In this document: piece after piece, positions 45,551-53,430 of the stretch
How the letters are laid out: each line of letters begins with the position of its first letter
How positions within the stretch are numbered: position 1 is the first letter of the stretch
DNA from: an uncultured Clostridia bacterium
GTDB lineage: Bacteria > Bacillota > Clostridia > Lachnospirales > CAG-274
Length of the DNA: 64,000 bases
Reading direction: 5' to 3'
Assembly: GCA_947630475.1 (NCBI GenBank)
Contig: CANRHR010000004.1
Coordinates: 62,001 to 126,000, forward strand
Program-made: the position numbers and the translations under genes
Notes under the pieces: generated by a model
What the model was told of the DNA's origin: nothing
The model's input: the letters and a program-made list of their open reading frames with translations, nothing else
The model's database searches: none

Positions 45551-47863
45551 ATGATAAAAAATAAAGTGGTTATTAATATTTTAATAGCTTATTTTGCTTT
45601 ACTTACAATTGTTTTGGTTATCCAGCTCCCAAAAAAGAATATTACTGCCAAAGAGCCTATAGCAAGCGATCTTCAATACGAAGAAAAATTAAAAAATGCC
45701 GTTGTTCTTTACGTTGGAAGCCCTATTGCGGTAATAAACGAAAGTCAGATTATTATAGATGAAGATGATGCATCGGTGACGCCCGAGGTGGTAAACGGAA
45801 AAACTTATATACCTGTGTCTGTTTTGAAAACCGCATTCGGCGCCGCAATAAGCTGGAACAAGCAGAATAAGGAAACAACAATAAGATATAATAATACCGC
45901 TATAATTTTTAAAAATGAAAGCAACAGTATAAGAGTTGTGGATATGAACGGGGATACAAAGCAGGAAATCGAAACAGCACCGCTTATTCTTCACAACAGA
46001 GCCTATATTCCTTTAAGAATTGCCGTGGATATTTTTGAAAAAGAAGTTTTTTACAATAATAATCTTATAATTATAAGTGAAATAAAAGATATTTTTGATC
46101 CCACAACAGAAATCAATACCCTCAGTCTTTTAACCGAGCAGGTAAATTCACTGCCGACTGTCGGCAGTGAGGACAAGCTTAAAGCGCTTATAGAAAAAAC
46201 GGTGCATTTTGGCGACTCAAACGAGCAGCAAGACGCTTTATCCGCTTTAAGCTTTTCCGAAACAAATAATCAGGATGAGGGCGTAAACGAAGCTGACATA
46301 ATAAAAACCGACGGCGAATACATTTATTATGTCAGAAATTCAAGCGTTGAGATTGTAAATGCTGCTGATCCCCAAAATATGGAATCAGCTTCAAAGATAA
46401 AATTTGAAAATGATTTTGAGCCTAAGGCTATTTATGTTGAGGGCAAAAAACTTGTTGTTATGGGAAACTGCCCATATTTTCAACAAACAGACGAGGTTTC
46501 TGATTTTGAACATTCTCAGATATATATTTATGGGCTTGAGGATATTTCCGCTCCTTTGCTTTTAAGAAAAATAGATGCCGATGGAGCTTACTTTAACTCT
46601 CGTTTGATAAAAAACGATCTTTACTTTATTTCATCAATCAAAGCTTCCGAGATTAATACGGAAAACGGCAGGAAGCTGCTTCCTCTTTCTTACTGTGATT
46701 CGGCTGTCGGCGATAAAAGAATATATACGGGTTTTGAAAATACAAAATATTTTCCCGATGTATCAGGTGATAATTATATCTGCATTATCAGCCTGGATAT
46801 AAGCGAGAACGGCTCTCCTGCTGAGGTTGACGCCTATTTTGGGGCGGGAGATAATATTTATGTATCCGAAAACAATCTTTATTTTGCCTGCCGCTCATAT
46901 ACTGCCTCAGATGAGCTGACAAATATATACAGATTTAGGCTTGAGGATGGAAGAGTTGTTTATTCAAAAAGAACAAATGTTGACGGCTTTGTGCTGAATC
47001 AATTTTCTATGGACGAAAAAAACGGTTTCTTTAGGATTGCAACAACTAAAAGACAAATAACAACAGGAGCGCAAAGCAGCAATCTTTTTGTATTTAATCC
47101 TGAGCTTGAAAAATGCGGAGAAATAAAAAACATTGCTCCGGGCGAAAAAATTTATTCGGCAAGATTTTTGGGTGACAGAGCTTATATGGTGACATATGAA
47201 TCCGTAGATCCTCTTTTTGCAATTGATCTTAAAAATCCAAATAAGCCCGAAATATTAGGCTCTTTGAAGATACCCGGATACAGCAGTTATCTTCATCCAT
47301 ATGATGAAAATCATTTGATTGGTCTTGGCAAAGACAGTGTGGTTTATGCAAATCAGCCCTATTATCTGGGCTTAAAGCTGGCTATGTTTGATGTAAGCGA
47401 TGTTTCTAACCCAAAGGAGCTATTCAGCGAATCCGTAGGCGACAGAGGTACAGAAAGCGCCGCACTTTATGATCATAAGGCGTTTTTGTTTAATAAGGAT
47501 AAAAATGTGTTGTCAATACCGATTGATTTATATGTAAAAGATAAAGAAGATGATGAAAACCCAACTCAGTATGGAAAGCTTTCTTATCAGGGAGCATATG
47601 TTTATTCGATAGATATGGATAAGGGCTTTGTATTAAACGGAAGGGTTACTCATTTTATGCCGGATTACAGCTTTGAAAACGGCATGGATGAAAATTATGC
47701 CGTTAAGCGAATTATTTATATAGGAGATAATCTTTTTACGGCTTCAAATTCCAAAATCGAGGCAAGCAGCCTAAAAAGCTTTGATGTAATAGGAGAAATA
47801 AAATTTTCAGATGAAAATTCCGAAATAAGCTCTGATGAAAGTTCTGAAAGCTCTGAAAGCTGA
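45551..47863 (+). CDS. Secreted beta-propeller protein with copper-amine-oxidase-N-like domain
   Basis: A 770-residue exported or membrane-anchored protein. An N-terminal hydrophobic segment (about 7-25) has no lipobox. A repeat domain follows (about 50-180; GKTYIPVSVLKTAFGAAISW, NRAYIPLRIAVDIFEKEVFY) like the copper amine oxidase N-terminal domain of Firmicute surface proteins. The rest is the Beta_propel family, marked by FSETNNQDEGVNEADIIKTDGEYIYYV and repeated VDPLFAIDLKNPNKPEILGSL blades. The tail is Ser/Glu-rich. Function is unknown; extracellular protein or wall interaction is inferred. GGAGGG precedes the start. Confidence 0.88.
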   Translation: MIKNKVVINILIAYFALLTIVLVIQLPKKNITAKEPIASDLQYEEKLKNAVVLYVGSPIAVINESQIIIDEDDASVTPEVVNGKTYIPVSVLKTAFGAAISWNKQNKETTIRYNNTAIIFKNESNSIRVVDMNGDTKQEIETAPLILHNRAYIPLRIAVDIFEKEVFYNNNLIIISEIKDIFDPTTEINTLSLLTEQVNSLPTVGSEDKLKALIEKTVHFGDSNEQQDALSALSFSETNNQDEGVNEADIIKTDGEYIYYVRNSSVEIVNAADPQNMESASKIKFENDFEPKAIYVEGKKLVVMGNCPYFQQTDEVSDFEHSQIYIYGLEDISAPLLLRKIDADGAYFNSRLIKNDLYFISSIKASEINTENGRKLLPLSYCDSAVGDKRIYTGFENTKYFPDVSGDNYICIISLDISENGSPAEVDAYFGAGDNIYVSENNLYFACRSYTASDELTNIYRFRLEDGRVVYSKRTNVDGFVLNQFSMDEKNGFFRIATTKRQITTGAQSSNLFVFNPELEKCGEIKNIAPGEKIYSARFLGDRAYMVTYESVDPLFAIDLKNPNKPEILGSLKIPGYSSYLHPYDENHLIGLGKDSVVYANQPYYLGLKLAMFDVSDVSNPKELFSESVGDRGTESAALYDHKAFLFNKDKNVLSIPIDLYVKDKEDDENPTQYGKLSYQGAYVYSIDMDKGFVLNGRVTHFMPDYSFENGMDENYAVKRIIYIGDNLFTASNSKIEASSLKSFDVIGEIKFSDENSEISSDESSESSES

Positions 47864-47951
47864 GCAAAAGGTTTAACCTATTATAGTGCTGAAGATTTTT
47901 ATTACTGCGCTAAATTTAGAAATTTAGAATTTATTTTGTAATAAATAAATA

Positions 47952-47980
47952 TTGATTTTTAAGTAAAGAATATGTATTAT
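47952..47980 (+). promoter_or_regulatory. Promoter of the CmpB-like gene
   Basis: TTGATT (47952-47957), a 17-nt spacer, TATTAT (47975-47980). A long leader of about 200 nt follows. Confidence 0.6.
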
Positions 47981-47992
47981 AATATTTGTGGA

Positions 47993-48138
47993 AGCTTTAA
48001 CTTGATTTTGGGTTAAAGCGTAAACTGTTGTTATTATATTCGTAGTTTTACCGCACAAAACTACTTGTAACCTATAGCTTCTGCTGAAGTTTCAGACTGT
48101 CGCAGCAATATTTTTTGTTTTGGCGCACGTCTGACAGG
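47993..48138 (+). promoter_or_regulatory. Structured leader of the CmpB-like gene
   Basis: Three successive inverted repeats: GCTTTAAC/GTTAAAGC (about 47994-48019), GTAGTTTT/AAAACTAC (48042-48064), and TCAGAC/GTCTGA with an inner GC-rich extension (about 48094-48136). No known riboswitch consensus is recognised. The region otherwise has no gene. Confidence 0.4.
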
Positions 48139-48187
48139 CAGGGGCGGTTTACTTGTTGTGTCAATAAAAATGAATGCAGGTGATATT

Positions 48188-48784
48188 ATGATTATGAATA
48201 AATTGATGGGACTTAATTATTATTATTTCTTTAATTGCTTCTTTATGTACAGTTTTTTAGGATGGGTTATGGAATGTATTGTTTTATCAATACAAGAAAA
48301 AACTATCATAAAAAACACCGGCTTTATAAGAGGGCCTTTTTGTACAGTTTACGGAGCAGGAGCAATGTCGGCATATTATTTTCTTAAGCCCGTGAGCGAA
48401 AATATGCTTGTTTTGTTTTTTTGCGGCTTGATTTTGGCAACAGCAATAGAATATTTTACAGCCATTATTATGATAAGGCTGTTTGGCAGTTTTTGGTGGG
48501 ATTACAACAATAAGCCGTTTAACTATAAAGGGATTTTATGCCTGGAAAGCTCTGTGGGCTGGGGCTTTTTGACAATACTTCTGTTTAAATTCATTCATCC
48601 TTTGGTTGAAAAAGCGGTGTCTATATACCCTGTCAGCTTTGGAAAAATTATGATCAGCTTGATTACAATATTATATTTTATCGATTTTACAACAAGTTTC
48701 CGTAGATCTCACCGAGAATTTATTATAAGCAAATGTGTTGATGATGATATGGATGCATATTGTGATCAAAAAAATTATTCATAA
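48188..48784 (+). CDS. Putative ABC-transporter type IV / CmpB-family membrane protein
   Basis: A 198-residue membrane protein with about four to five hydrophobic helices. It matches the family called putative ABC-transporter type IV (CmpB): FFMYSFLGWVMECI near the start, IKNTGFIRGPFCTVYGAGA, EYFTAIIMIRLFGSFWWDYNNKPFNYKGILCLESSVGWGFL. Despite the name, a transport role is unproven. I start at 48188, shortly after AGGTGAT; ATG 48194 and an upstream GTG at 48158 are alternatives. It precedes trpS by 31 nt. Confidence 0.85.
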   Translation: MIMNKLMGLNYYYFFNCFFMYSFLGWVMECIVLSIQEKTIIKNTGFIRGPFCTVYGAGAMSAYYFLKPVSENMLVLFFCGLILATAIEYFTAIIMIRLFGSFWWDYNNKPFNYKGILCLESSVGWGFLTILLFKFIHPLVEKAVSIYPVSFGKIMISLITILYFIDFTTSFRRSHREFIISKCVDDDMDAYCDQKNYS

Positions 48785-48815
48785 TTACAGATAAATTTTA
48801 ATTGAGGTGATATTC

Positions 48816-49820
48816 GTGTCTGAAGATAAAAAAATAATATTCAGCGGCGTGCAGCCATCAGGTATTCCTTCTTTGGGAAATTATATAGGCGCTTTTAAAA
48901 ATTGGCTTTTGCTGCAAAATGATTACAACTGTTTGTATAGTATTGTTGATATGCACGCCATAACTGTAAGGCAGGAACCTGCCGCACTTAGGAAAAAAGC
49001 AAGAGATCTGCTTACATTGTATTTGGCTTTGGGCCTTGATCCCGAAAAAAACATTATATATTATCAATCTCATGTCAGTGCTCATGCCGAGCTTGCTTGG
49101 ATATTAAACTGCTTTACCTATATGGGAGAGCTTAACAGAATGACTCAGTTTAAAGAAAAATCTCAAAAACATTCTGAAAATATAAATGCCGGCCTTTTCA
49201 CATATCCTGTGCTTATGGCTGCGGATATTCTGCTTTATCAAACGGATCTTGTCCCCGTTGGAGAGGATCAGCGTCAACATCTTGAGATTGCAAGAGATAT
49301 TGCCTTAAGGTTTAATAATATATATGGCGAAGTATTTAAAATCCCTGAAGCATATATACCCAAAACAGGAGCAAAGATAATGGGGCTTCAAAATCCTTCA
49401 AAAAAAATGAGCAAATCTGAAAGCGACAGCGATAACAATGTTATATATATTTTAGATGAACCCGATAAAATTGCGGCAAAAATTAAAAGAAGCGTTACAG
49501 ATTCCGATAACAGAGTTATATATTCACCGGATAAACCCGGCATTTCAAATCTTCTTAATATATATTGCGCTTTGACAGCAAAAAGTATAGAACAGGCAGA
49601 GGATGAATTTGCCTCAAAGGGGTACGGTGATTTTAAGGCAGCTGTCGCCGAAGTTGTTATAGAAGAGCTTAAGCCTGTTCACCAAAGATTTAAAGAGCTT
49701 AGTGCCGATAAGGCTTACATAGACGAAGTTATAAAAAAAGGCGCTGAAAAAGCTAATTATTTATCACAAAAAACACTTAGAAAAGTGCAAAAAAAGGTGG
49801 GTTTCCCTGCGAAGCTCTAA
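48816..49820 (+). CDS. trpS: Tryptophanyl-tRNA synthetase
   Basis: A 334-residue class I synthetase. The HIGH-equivalent is PSGIPSLGNYIG near the N-terminus, with VDMHAITVRQ, DLVPVGEDQRQHLEIARDIA and the KMSKS loop (SKKMSKSESD) following. Length is standard. The start is the GTG at 48816 with GAGGTG 6 nt upstream; a GTG at 48807 is inside that site. No T-box leader was found between it and the preceding gene, so it may be co-transcribed with the CmpB-like gene. Confidence 0.97.
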   Translation: MSEDKKIIFSGVQPSGIPSLGNYIGAFKNWLLLQNDYNCLYSIVDMHAITVRQEPAALRKKARDLLTLYLALGLDPEKNIIYYQSHVSAHAELAWILNCFTYMGELNRMTQFKEKSQKHSENINAGLFTYPVLMAADILLYQTDLVPVGEDQRQHLEIARDIALRFNNIYGEVFKIPEAYIPKTGAKIMGLQNPSKKMSKSESDSDNNVIYILDEPDKIAAKIKRSVTDSDNRVIYSPDKPGISNLLNIYCALTAKSIEQAEDEFASKGYGDFKAAVAEVVIEELKPVHQRFKELSADKAYIDEVIKKGAEKANYLSQKTLRKVQKKVGFPAKL

Positions 49821-49841
49821 AATGAAAGGAAGGTGCATACT

Positions 49842-50873
49842 ATGATGGATTTTATTCCCGAAAAAAAACGATTTGATATCATAAGCTTTGGAGAGGTTAT
49901 GTTAAGACTTTCTCCGCCGGATAAAGAAAAAATTTCTCATGCCCAGATATTTGAAAAAAATGCCGGCGGATCGGAGCTTAACGTTGCATCGGGCGCGGCT
50001 GTTTTGGGAGTGAGAACTGCAATAATAACAAAGCTTCCGGATAATAAAGTTGGGCGTTTTATAAAGTATAAAATAAGATACGGCAATGTAAGCGATGATT
50101 ATGTTATTTTAGATGAATCACCCGAAAAAAGACTTGGCATTTATTATTATGAAAGCGGAGCTTATCCGAGGAAATCCTCCGTTGTTTATGACAGGGCACA
50201 TTCTTCAATGACTACGCTCAGGCCCGATGAAATACCCGATGATATTTATGATAAAACAAGATTATTCCATGTAAGCGGAATTTCACTTGCCATAGAAAAA
50301 GATCTTAGAAAAACTGTTATAGAATTGGTAAAGGGCTTTAAAAAAGCAGGCGCCGCTATTTCTTTTGACGTTAATTACAGAGCAAAATTATGGAGCGAAG
50401 ACGAAGCAAGAGAAACAATAAAATCTATACTTCCTTATGTGGATATTTTGTTTGTTTCTGAAGAAACTTCAAGAAAAATGATGCAGAAAACAGGAACTCT
50501 TGAAGAAATTATGAAAAGCTATACAGAAGAATATGGCTGTAAAATTGTTTTAACAACTCAGCGTGTTGTTGTAAGCCCTACAAAACACAATTTTGGGTCT
50601 ATAATTTATTGTGACGGAAAGTATTATCAAGAGCCAAGTTATGATAACATCGAGGTTGTGGACAGAATAGGAAGTGGCGATGCGTATGTTGCCGGTGCAT
50701 TATATGCCATTTTAAAATATGGCGACTGCCAAAAGGCTTTGGAATTTGGCAATGCCATGAGTGCTGTTAAAAATACAATTTATGGAGATATGCCAGCCAG
50801 CAGCCTCGGCGAAATAACAAGCATTATAGCTTCTCACAAAGATACCGGTTCTCAGGAGGAAATGAACAGATAA
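49842..50873 (+). CDS. kdgK: PfkB-family sugar kinase, 2-keto-3-deoxygluconate-kinase-like
   Basis: A 343-residue ribokinase-fold kinase. N-terminal FDIISFGEVMLRLSPP and GGSELNVASGAAVLGVRTAIITKLPDN, a substrate-specificity region RLGIYYYESGAYPRKSSVVYDR and the PfkB signature DRIGSGDAYVAGALYAI with the catalytic Asp fit KDG kinases. Other KDG-pathway genes are absent, so the substrate is provisional. The start is the ATG at 49842, 8 nt after AAGGAAGG; an adjacent ATG at 49845 is possible. It follows trpS closely and ends before a strong terminator. Confidence 0.88.
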   Translation: MMDFIPEKKRFDIISFGEVMLRLSPPDKEKISHAQIFEKNAGGSELNVASGAAVLGVRTAIITKLPDNKVGRFIKYKIRYGNVSDDYVILDESPEKRLGIYYYESGAYPRKSSVVYDRAHSSMTTLRPDEIPDDIYDKTRLFHVSGISLAIEKDLRKTVIELVKGFKKAGAAISFDVNYRAKLWSEDEARETIKSILPYVDILFVSEETSRKMMQKTGTLEEIMKSYTEEYGCKIVLTTQRVVVSPTKHNFGSIIYCDGKYYQEPSYDNIEVVDRIGSGDAYVAGALYAILKYGDCQKALEFGNAMSAVKNTIYGDMPASSLGEITSIIASHKDTGSQEEMNR

Positions 50874-50945
50874 TATTCTCCTGTGGATGTCAAGTCTGTT
50901 ATGCTTTAATTTTTGTTTATTATCGATATGTTATTGACAGTCTGC

Positions 50946-50977
50946 GGCGTGCCGGTGAAGCTGGCACGCCTTTTTTT
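50946..50977 (+). terminator. Strong terminator after the sugar kinase
   Basis: GGCGTGCC (50946-50953) pairs with GGCACGCC (50963-50970) and extends two pairs inward, followed by T7. It marks the upstream boundary of the next transcription unit. Confidence 0.95.
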
Positions 50978-51025
50978 CGGTACAACGAAAATCAATACAA
51001 TAACTGTAAAAGGAAGCATTAAATT

Positions 51026-52168
51026 ATGAAAAAAATCAATTTGACGGCAACGGCTGCCTTTGGCTTGGAAGCTGTTGTAAAAAGAGAAGCCCAAAGCCTT
51101 GGCTTTGAAGATATTAATGTGACGGACGGACGTATTAATTTTAAGGGCGATTTTTCATCTCTTATAAGGGCTAATTTAAAGCTGCGTTCGGCTGACAGAA
51201 TTTTGTGGGTATTATCTGAATTTGAGGCTGAAAGCTTTGAAGAGCTTTTCCAAGGCGTTAAAAAAATTGATTGGCAGGAAATTTTGCCTATGGATGCAAA
51301 TTTTATAATTACAGGAAAATCCGTAAAATCAAAATTATCAAGCGTTCCCGCCTGTCAGTCTGTTGCGCAAAAGGCTGTTATAGAAAAGCTTAAGACAAAA
51401 TATAAGATTATGAATTTTCCAAAAACAGGAACAGTTTATAAAATACAGGCAGCTTTTTTAAATAACAAGGTAACTATATCGCTTGATACATCAGGAGAGG
51501 CTCTGCACAAAAGAGGGTATAGGCAAACCCAATTTACAGCTCCCATAAAAGAAACTTTGGCGGCGGCGCTGATTGATTTAAGCTACTATAAAAAAGACAG
51601 AATACTTCTCGATCCCACCTGCGGCTCTGGAACAATAGCAATAGAAGCGGCTATGCGCTCCAGAAATATTGCCCCGGGTTTGAGCAGAAAATTTGTTTCC
51701 GAAAGCTGGGATATTATAGATAAAAAGCTGTGGAAAGAAGAGAGAGCAAAAGCATACAGCGAAATAGAATTTAACTTTATGCCCCAAATTTATGCTTCCG
51801 ATATCGATGCAAGAGCAATAGAGGCGGCAAAGCATAATGCAAGGCTTGCCGGTGTGGATGACTGTATTTACTTTGAAAATAAAGCATTAAATGATGTAAA
51901 GCTGCCCGGAGAATACGGGGTTTGCATATGTAATCCCCCATACGCCGAAAGAATGGGAGAGCTTGAGCAGACAGAAGAGCTTTACAAAGATATAGGCAGG
52001 CTTTTTGCTGATGAAAAAACATGGTCGGTTTATGTTATAACCTCTCACGAGGGCTTTGAAAAGCTTTACGGAAAGAGGGCGGATAAAAAAAGAAAGCTTT
52101 TTAACGGCAATGTAAAAACTGATTATTATCAATTTTTTGGACAAAGACCGCCAAAAAGCATAATATGA
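51026..52168 (+). CDS. THUMP-type SAM-dependent RNA methyltransferase (RlmL-like)
   Basis: A 380-residue methyltransferase of the RlmL/YpsC group that modifies 23S rRNA guanine N2. The N-terminal THUMP-like part is LTATAAFGLEAVVKREAQSLGF … RSADRILWVLSEFEAESFEELF. The Rossmann domain has LLDPTCGSGTIAIEAAM (SAM loop), YASDIDARAIEAAKHNARLAGV and the catalytic CNPPYAERM. Start preceded by AAGGAAG. It is 13 nt upstream of the beta-rich protein of the Hsp70 cluster, so it may lead that operon, though I see no functional tie. Confidence 0.93.
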   Translation: MKKINLTATAAFGLEAVVKREAQSLGFEDINVTDGRINFKGDFSSLIRANLKLRSADRILWVLSEFEAESFEELFQGVKKIDWQEILPMDANFIITGKSVKSKLSSVPACQSVAQKAVIEKLKTKYKIMNFPKTGTVYKIQAAFLNNKVTISLDTSGEALHKRGYRQTQFTAPIKETLAAALIDLSYYKKDRILLDPTCGSGTIAIEAAMRSRNIAPGLSRKFVSESWDIIDKKLWKEERAKAYSEIEFNFMPQIYASDIDARAIEAAKHNARLAGVDDCIYFENKALNDVKLPGEYGVCICNPPYAERMGELEQTEELYKDIGRLFADEKTWSVYVITSHEGFEKLYGKRADKKRKLFNGNVKTDYYQFFGQRPPKSII

Positions 52169-52181
52169 GGAGTTTGAAATT

Positions 52182-53357
52182 ATGCATCTGAGAGATTTGT
52201 TTGAATACCCTCTTCCCGTTTTAAAAACTGATGTTGATAAGCTTGCTTTTAATATAAGCGGTATAAGCGAAGGTTTTATAAACATTAAAAATACAGGCGG
52301 AGGAATCCTTAAAGGAGAAATTTTTTCAAACACGGAATGTATAACATTTTCCGAAAAAAATTTTTCCGGCAATAAAATAAAGATAAAATATGAAATAAAT
52401 ACAGCTTCATTTTTTGCCGGCGATAGGATTATATCGGAAATAGTTATTATATCCACAGGCGGAGAAAAAGTTATTCCGGTTATTTTAAATGTAATGTCAA
52501 AGCCTTTTGTTACAGAGGATAAAACGCAGTTGTTTGGCATTAACCAATTTTATGCCTATGCAAAATCAAACCCTATTGAGGCAAGAAGAATATTAGGCAG
52601 CGGCGACTTTATGCTTTGGCTTAATGTAAACGGCTTTGAGCATATGGATATACTTGAGGAAATAATAAACGACCCCAACAAAGAAAGAGCAATAGATAAT
52701 TTTTTTGTTTTATCGGGCATAAAGAAAAAATCTGATATTAAGGTTGAAAAAACAAGCTTTGAGTATAAAATAAAAAATAAGGAGCTTATAAAGGCTGTTG
52801 TTAAAATAAAAAAAATAGGAACAGGATATATAAATGCAAAAGTTTATAAAAGCTTTGATAAGCCTTGGCTTAGGCTTTTTTGCGATAAATTGACAAGCAG
52901 GGATTTTGACGGCAGCCTTAACGGAGAGCTTTATTTTGAAATTGATCCTACATTAGTTGATCGCTCTATTGATGTTGAAGAAATTGTTATAGAATCAGAA
53001 AAAAAAATAACCGTTAAAATAAGAACTGTTAAGATACCTAAAATTAAAGTCAGGCTTGATAAGCAGTTTTATAATTTTGATGACAGCGGCAGAATTTTAA
53101 TAGATAATTTCAGCGGTACAAATCTTATATTTGAGATAAGATCAAACGACAGCTTTGTAAAATTTGAGGGCGAAAAATATTTTGTAAACGAAAGAGCAGC
53201 GATTCCTTTTAAGGTTAAGCTTGCCGCTTTTACAAAAAACAGACTGGATTTTCGCCGTAAGCCGTTTATCAGCGGCGAAATAGGAATAAAAACAAATGTG
53301 GGAAAAGAAGTTTTTAGTTTTAATAAAAAGATAATTGCCGGCAGTGATTTTTTGTAA
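52182..53357 (+). CDS. Beta-rich (Ig-like) protein of the Hsp70 cluster, DUF5717-N-like
   Basis: A 391-residue protein with two or three predicted Ig-like or HYDIN-type beta-sandwich units (INIKNTGGGILKGEI … VIPVILNVM; VVKIKKIGTGYINAKVY … VKIRTVKI) around a short helical middle (YAKSNPIEARRILGSGDFMLWL … ERAIDNFFVLSG). No signal peptide or membrane helix. It recalls the N-terminal part of the DUF5717 proteins that sit beside Hsp70 genes in Lachnospiraceae; I cannot confirm this. Preceded by GAGGAG, 13 nt after the methyltransferase and 73 nt before the helical-repeat protein. Function unknown. Confidence 0.82.
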   Translation: MHLRDLFEYPLPVLKTDVDKLAFNISGISEGFINIKNTGGGILKGEIFSNTECITFSEKNFSGNKIKIKYEINTASFFAGDRIISEIVIISTGGEKVIPVILNVMSKPFVTEDKTQLFGINQFYAYAKSNPIEARRILGSGDFMLWLNVNGFEHMDILEEIINDPNKERAIDNFFVLSGIKKKSDIKVEKTSFEYKIKNKELIKAVVKIKKIGTGYINAKVYKSFDKPWLRLFCDKLTSRDFDGSLNGELYFEIDPTLVDRSIDVEEIVIESEKKITVKIRTVKIPKIKVRLDKQFYNFDDSGRILIDNFSGTNLIFEIRSNDSFVKFEGEKYFVNERAAIPFKVKLAAFTKNRLDFRRKPFISGEIGIKTNVGKEVFSFNKKIIAGSDFL

Positions 53358-53430
53358 AAGGCCTATATAATAATTATAATAATTGCGCAGGTTCTACGAA
53401 TATCATTGGCAAAATTGCAGAGGTGTTTTT

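Noticed and set aside
47993-48815. T-box leader for trpS
   Set aside because: No TGGNACCGCG-type antiterminator sequence and only 31 nt between the upstream gene and trpS.
51887-52540. 217-codon antisense open frame spanning the methyltransferase and beta-rich gene
   Set aside because: Both plus-strand genes have ribosome sites and a tight 13-nt junction. The antisense frame has no start context.
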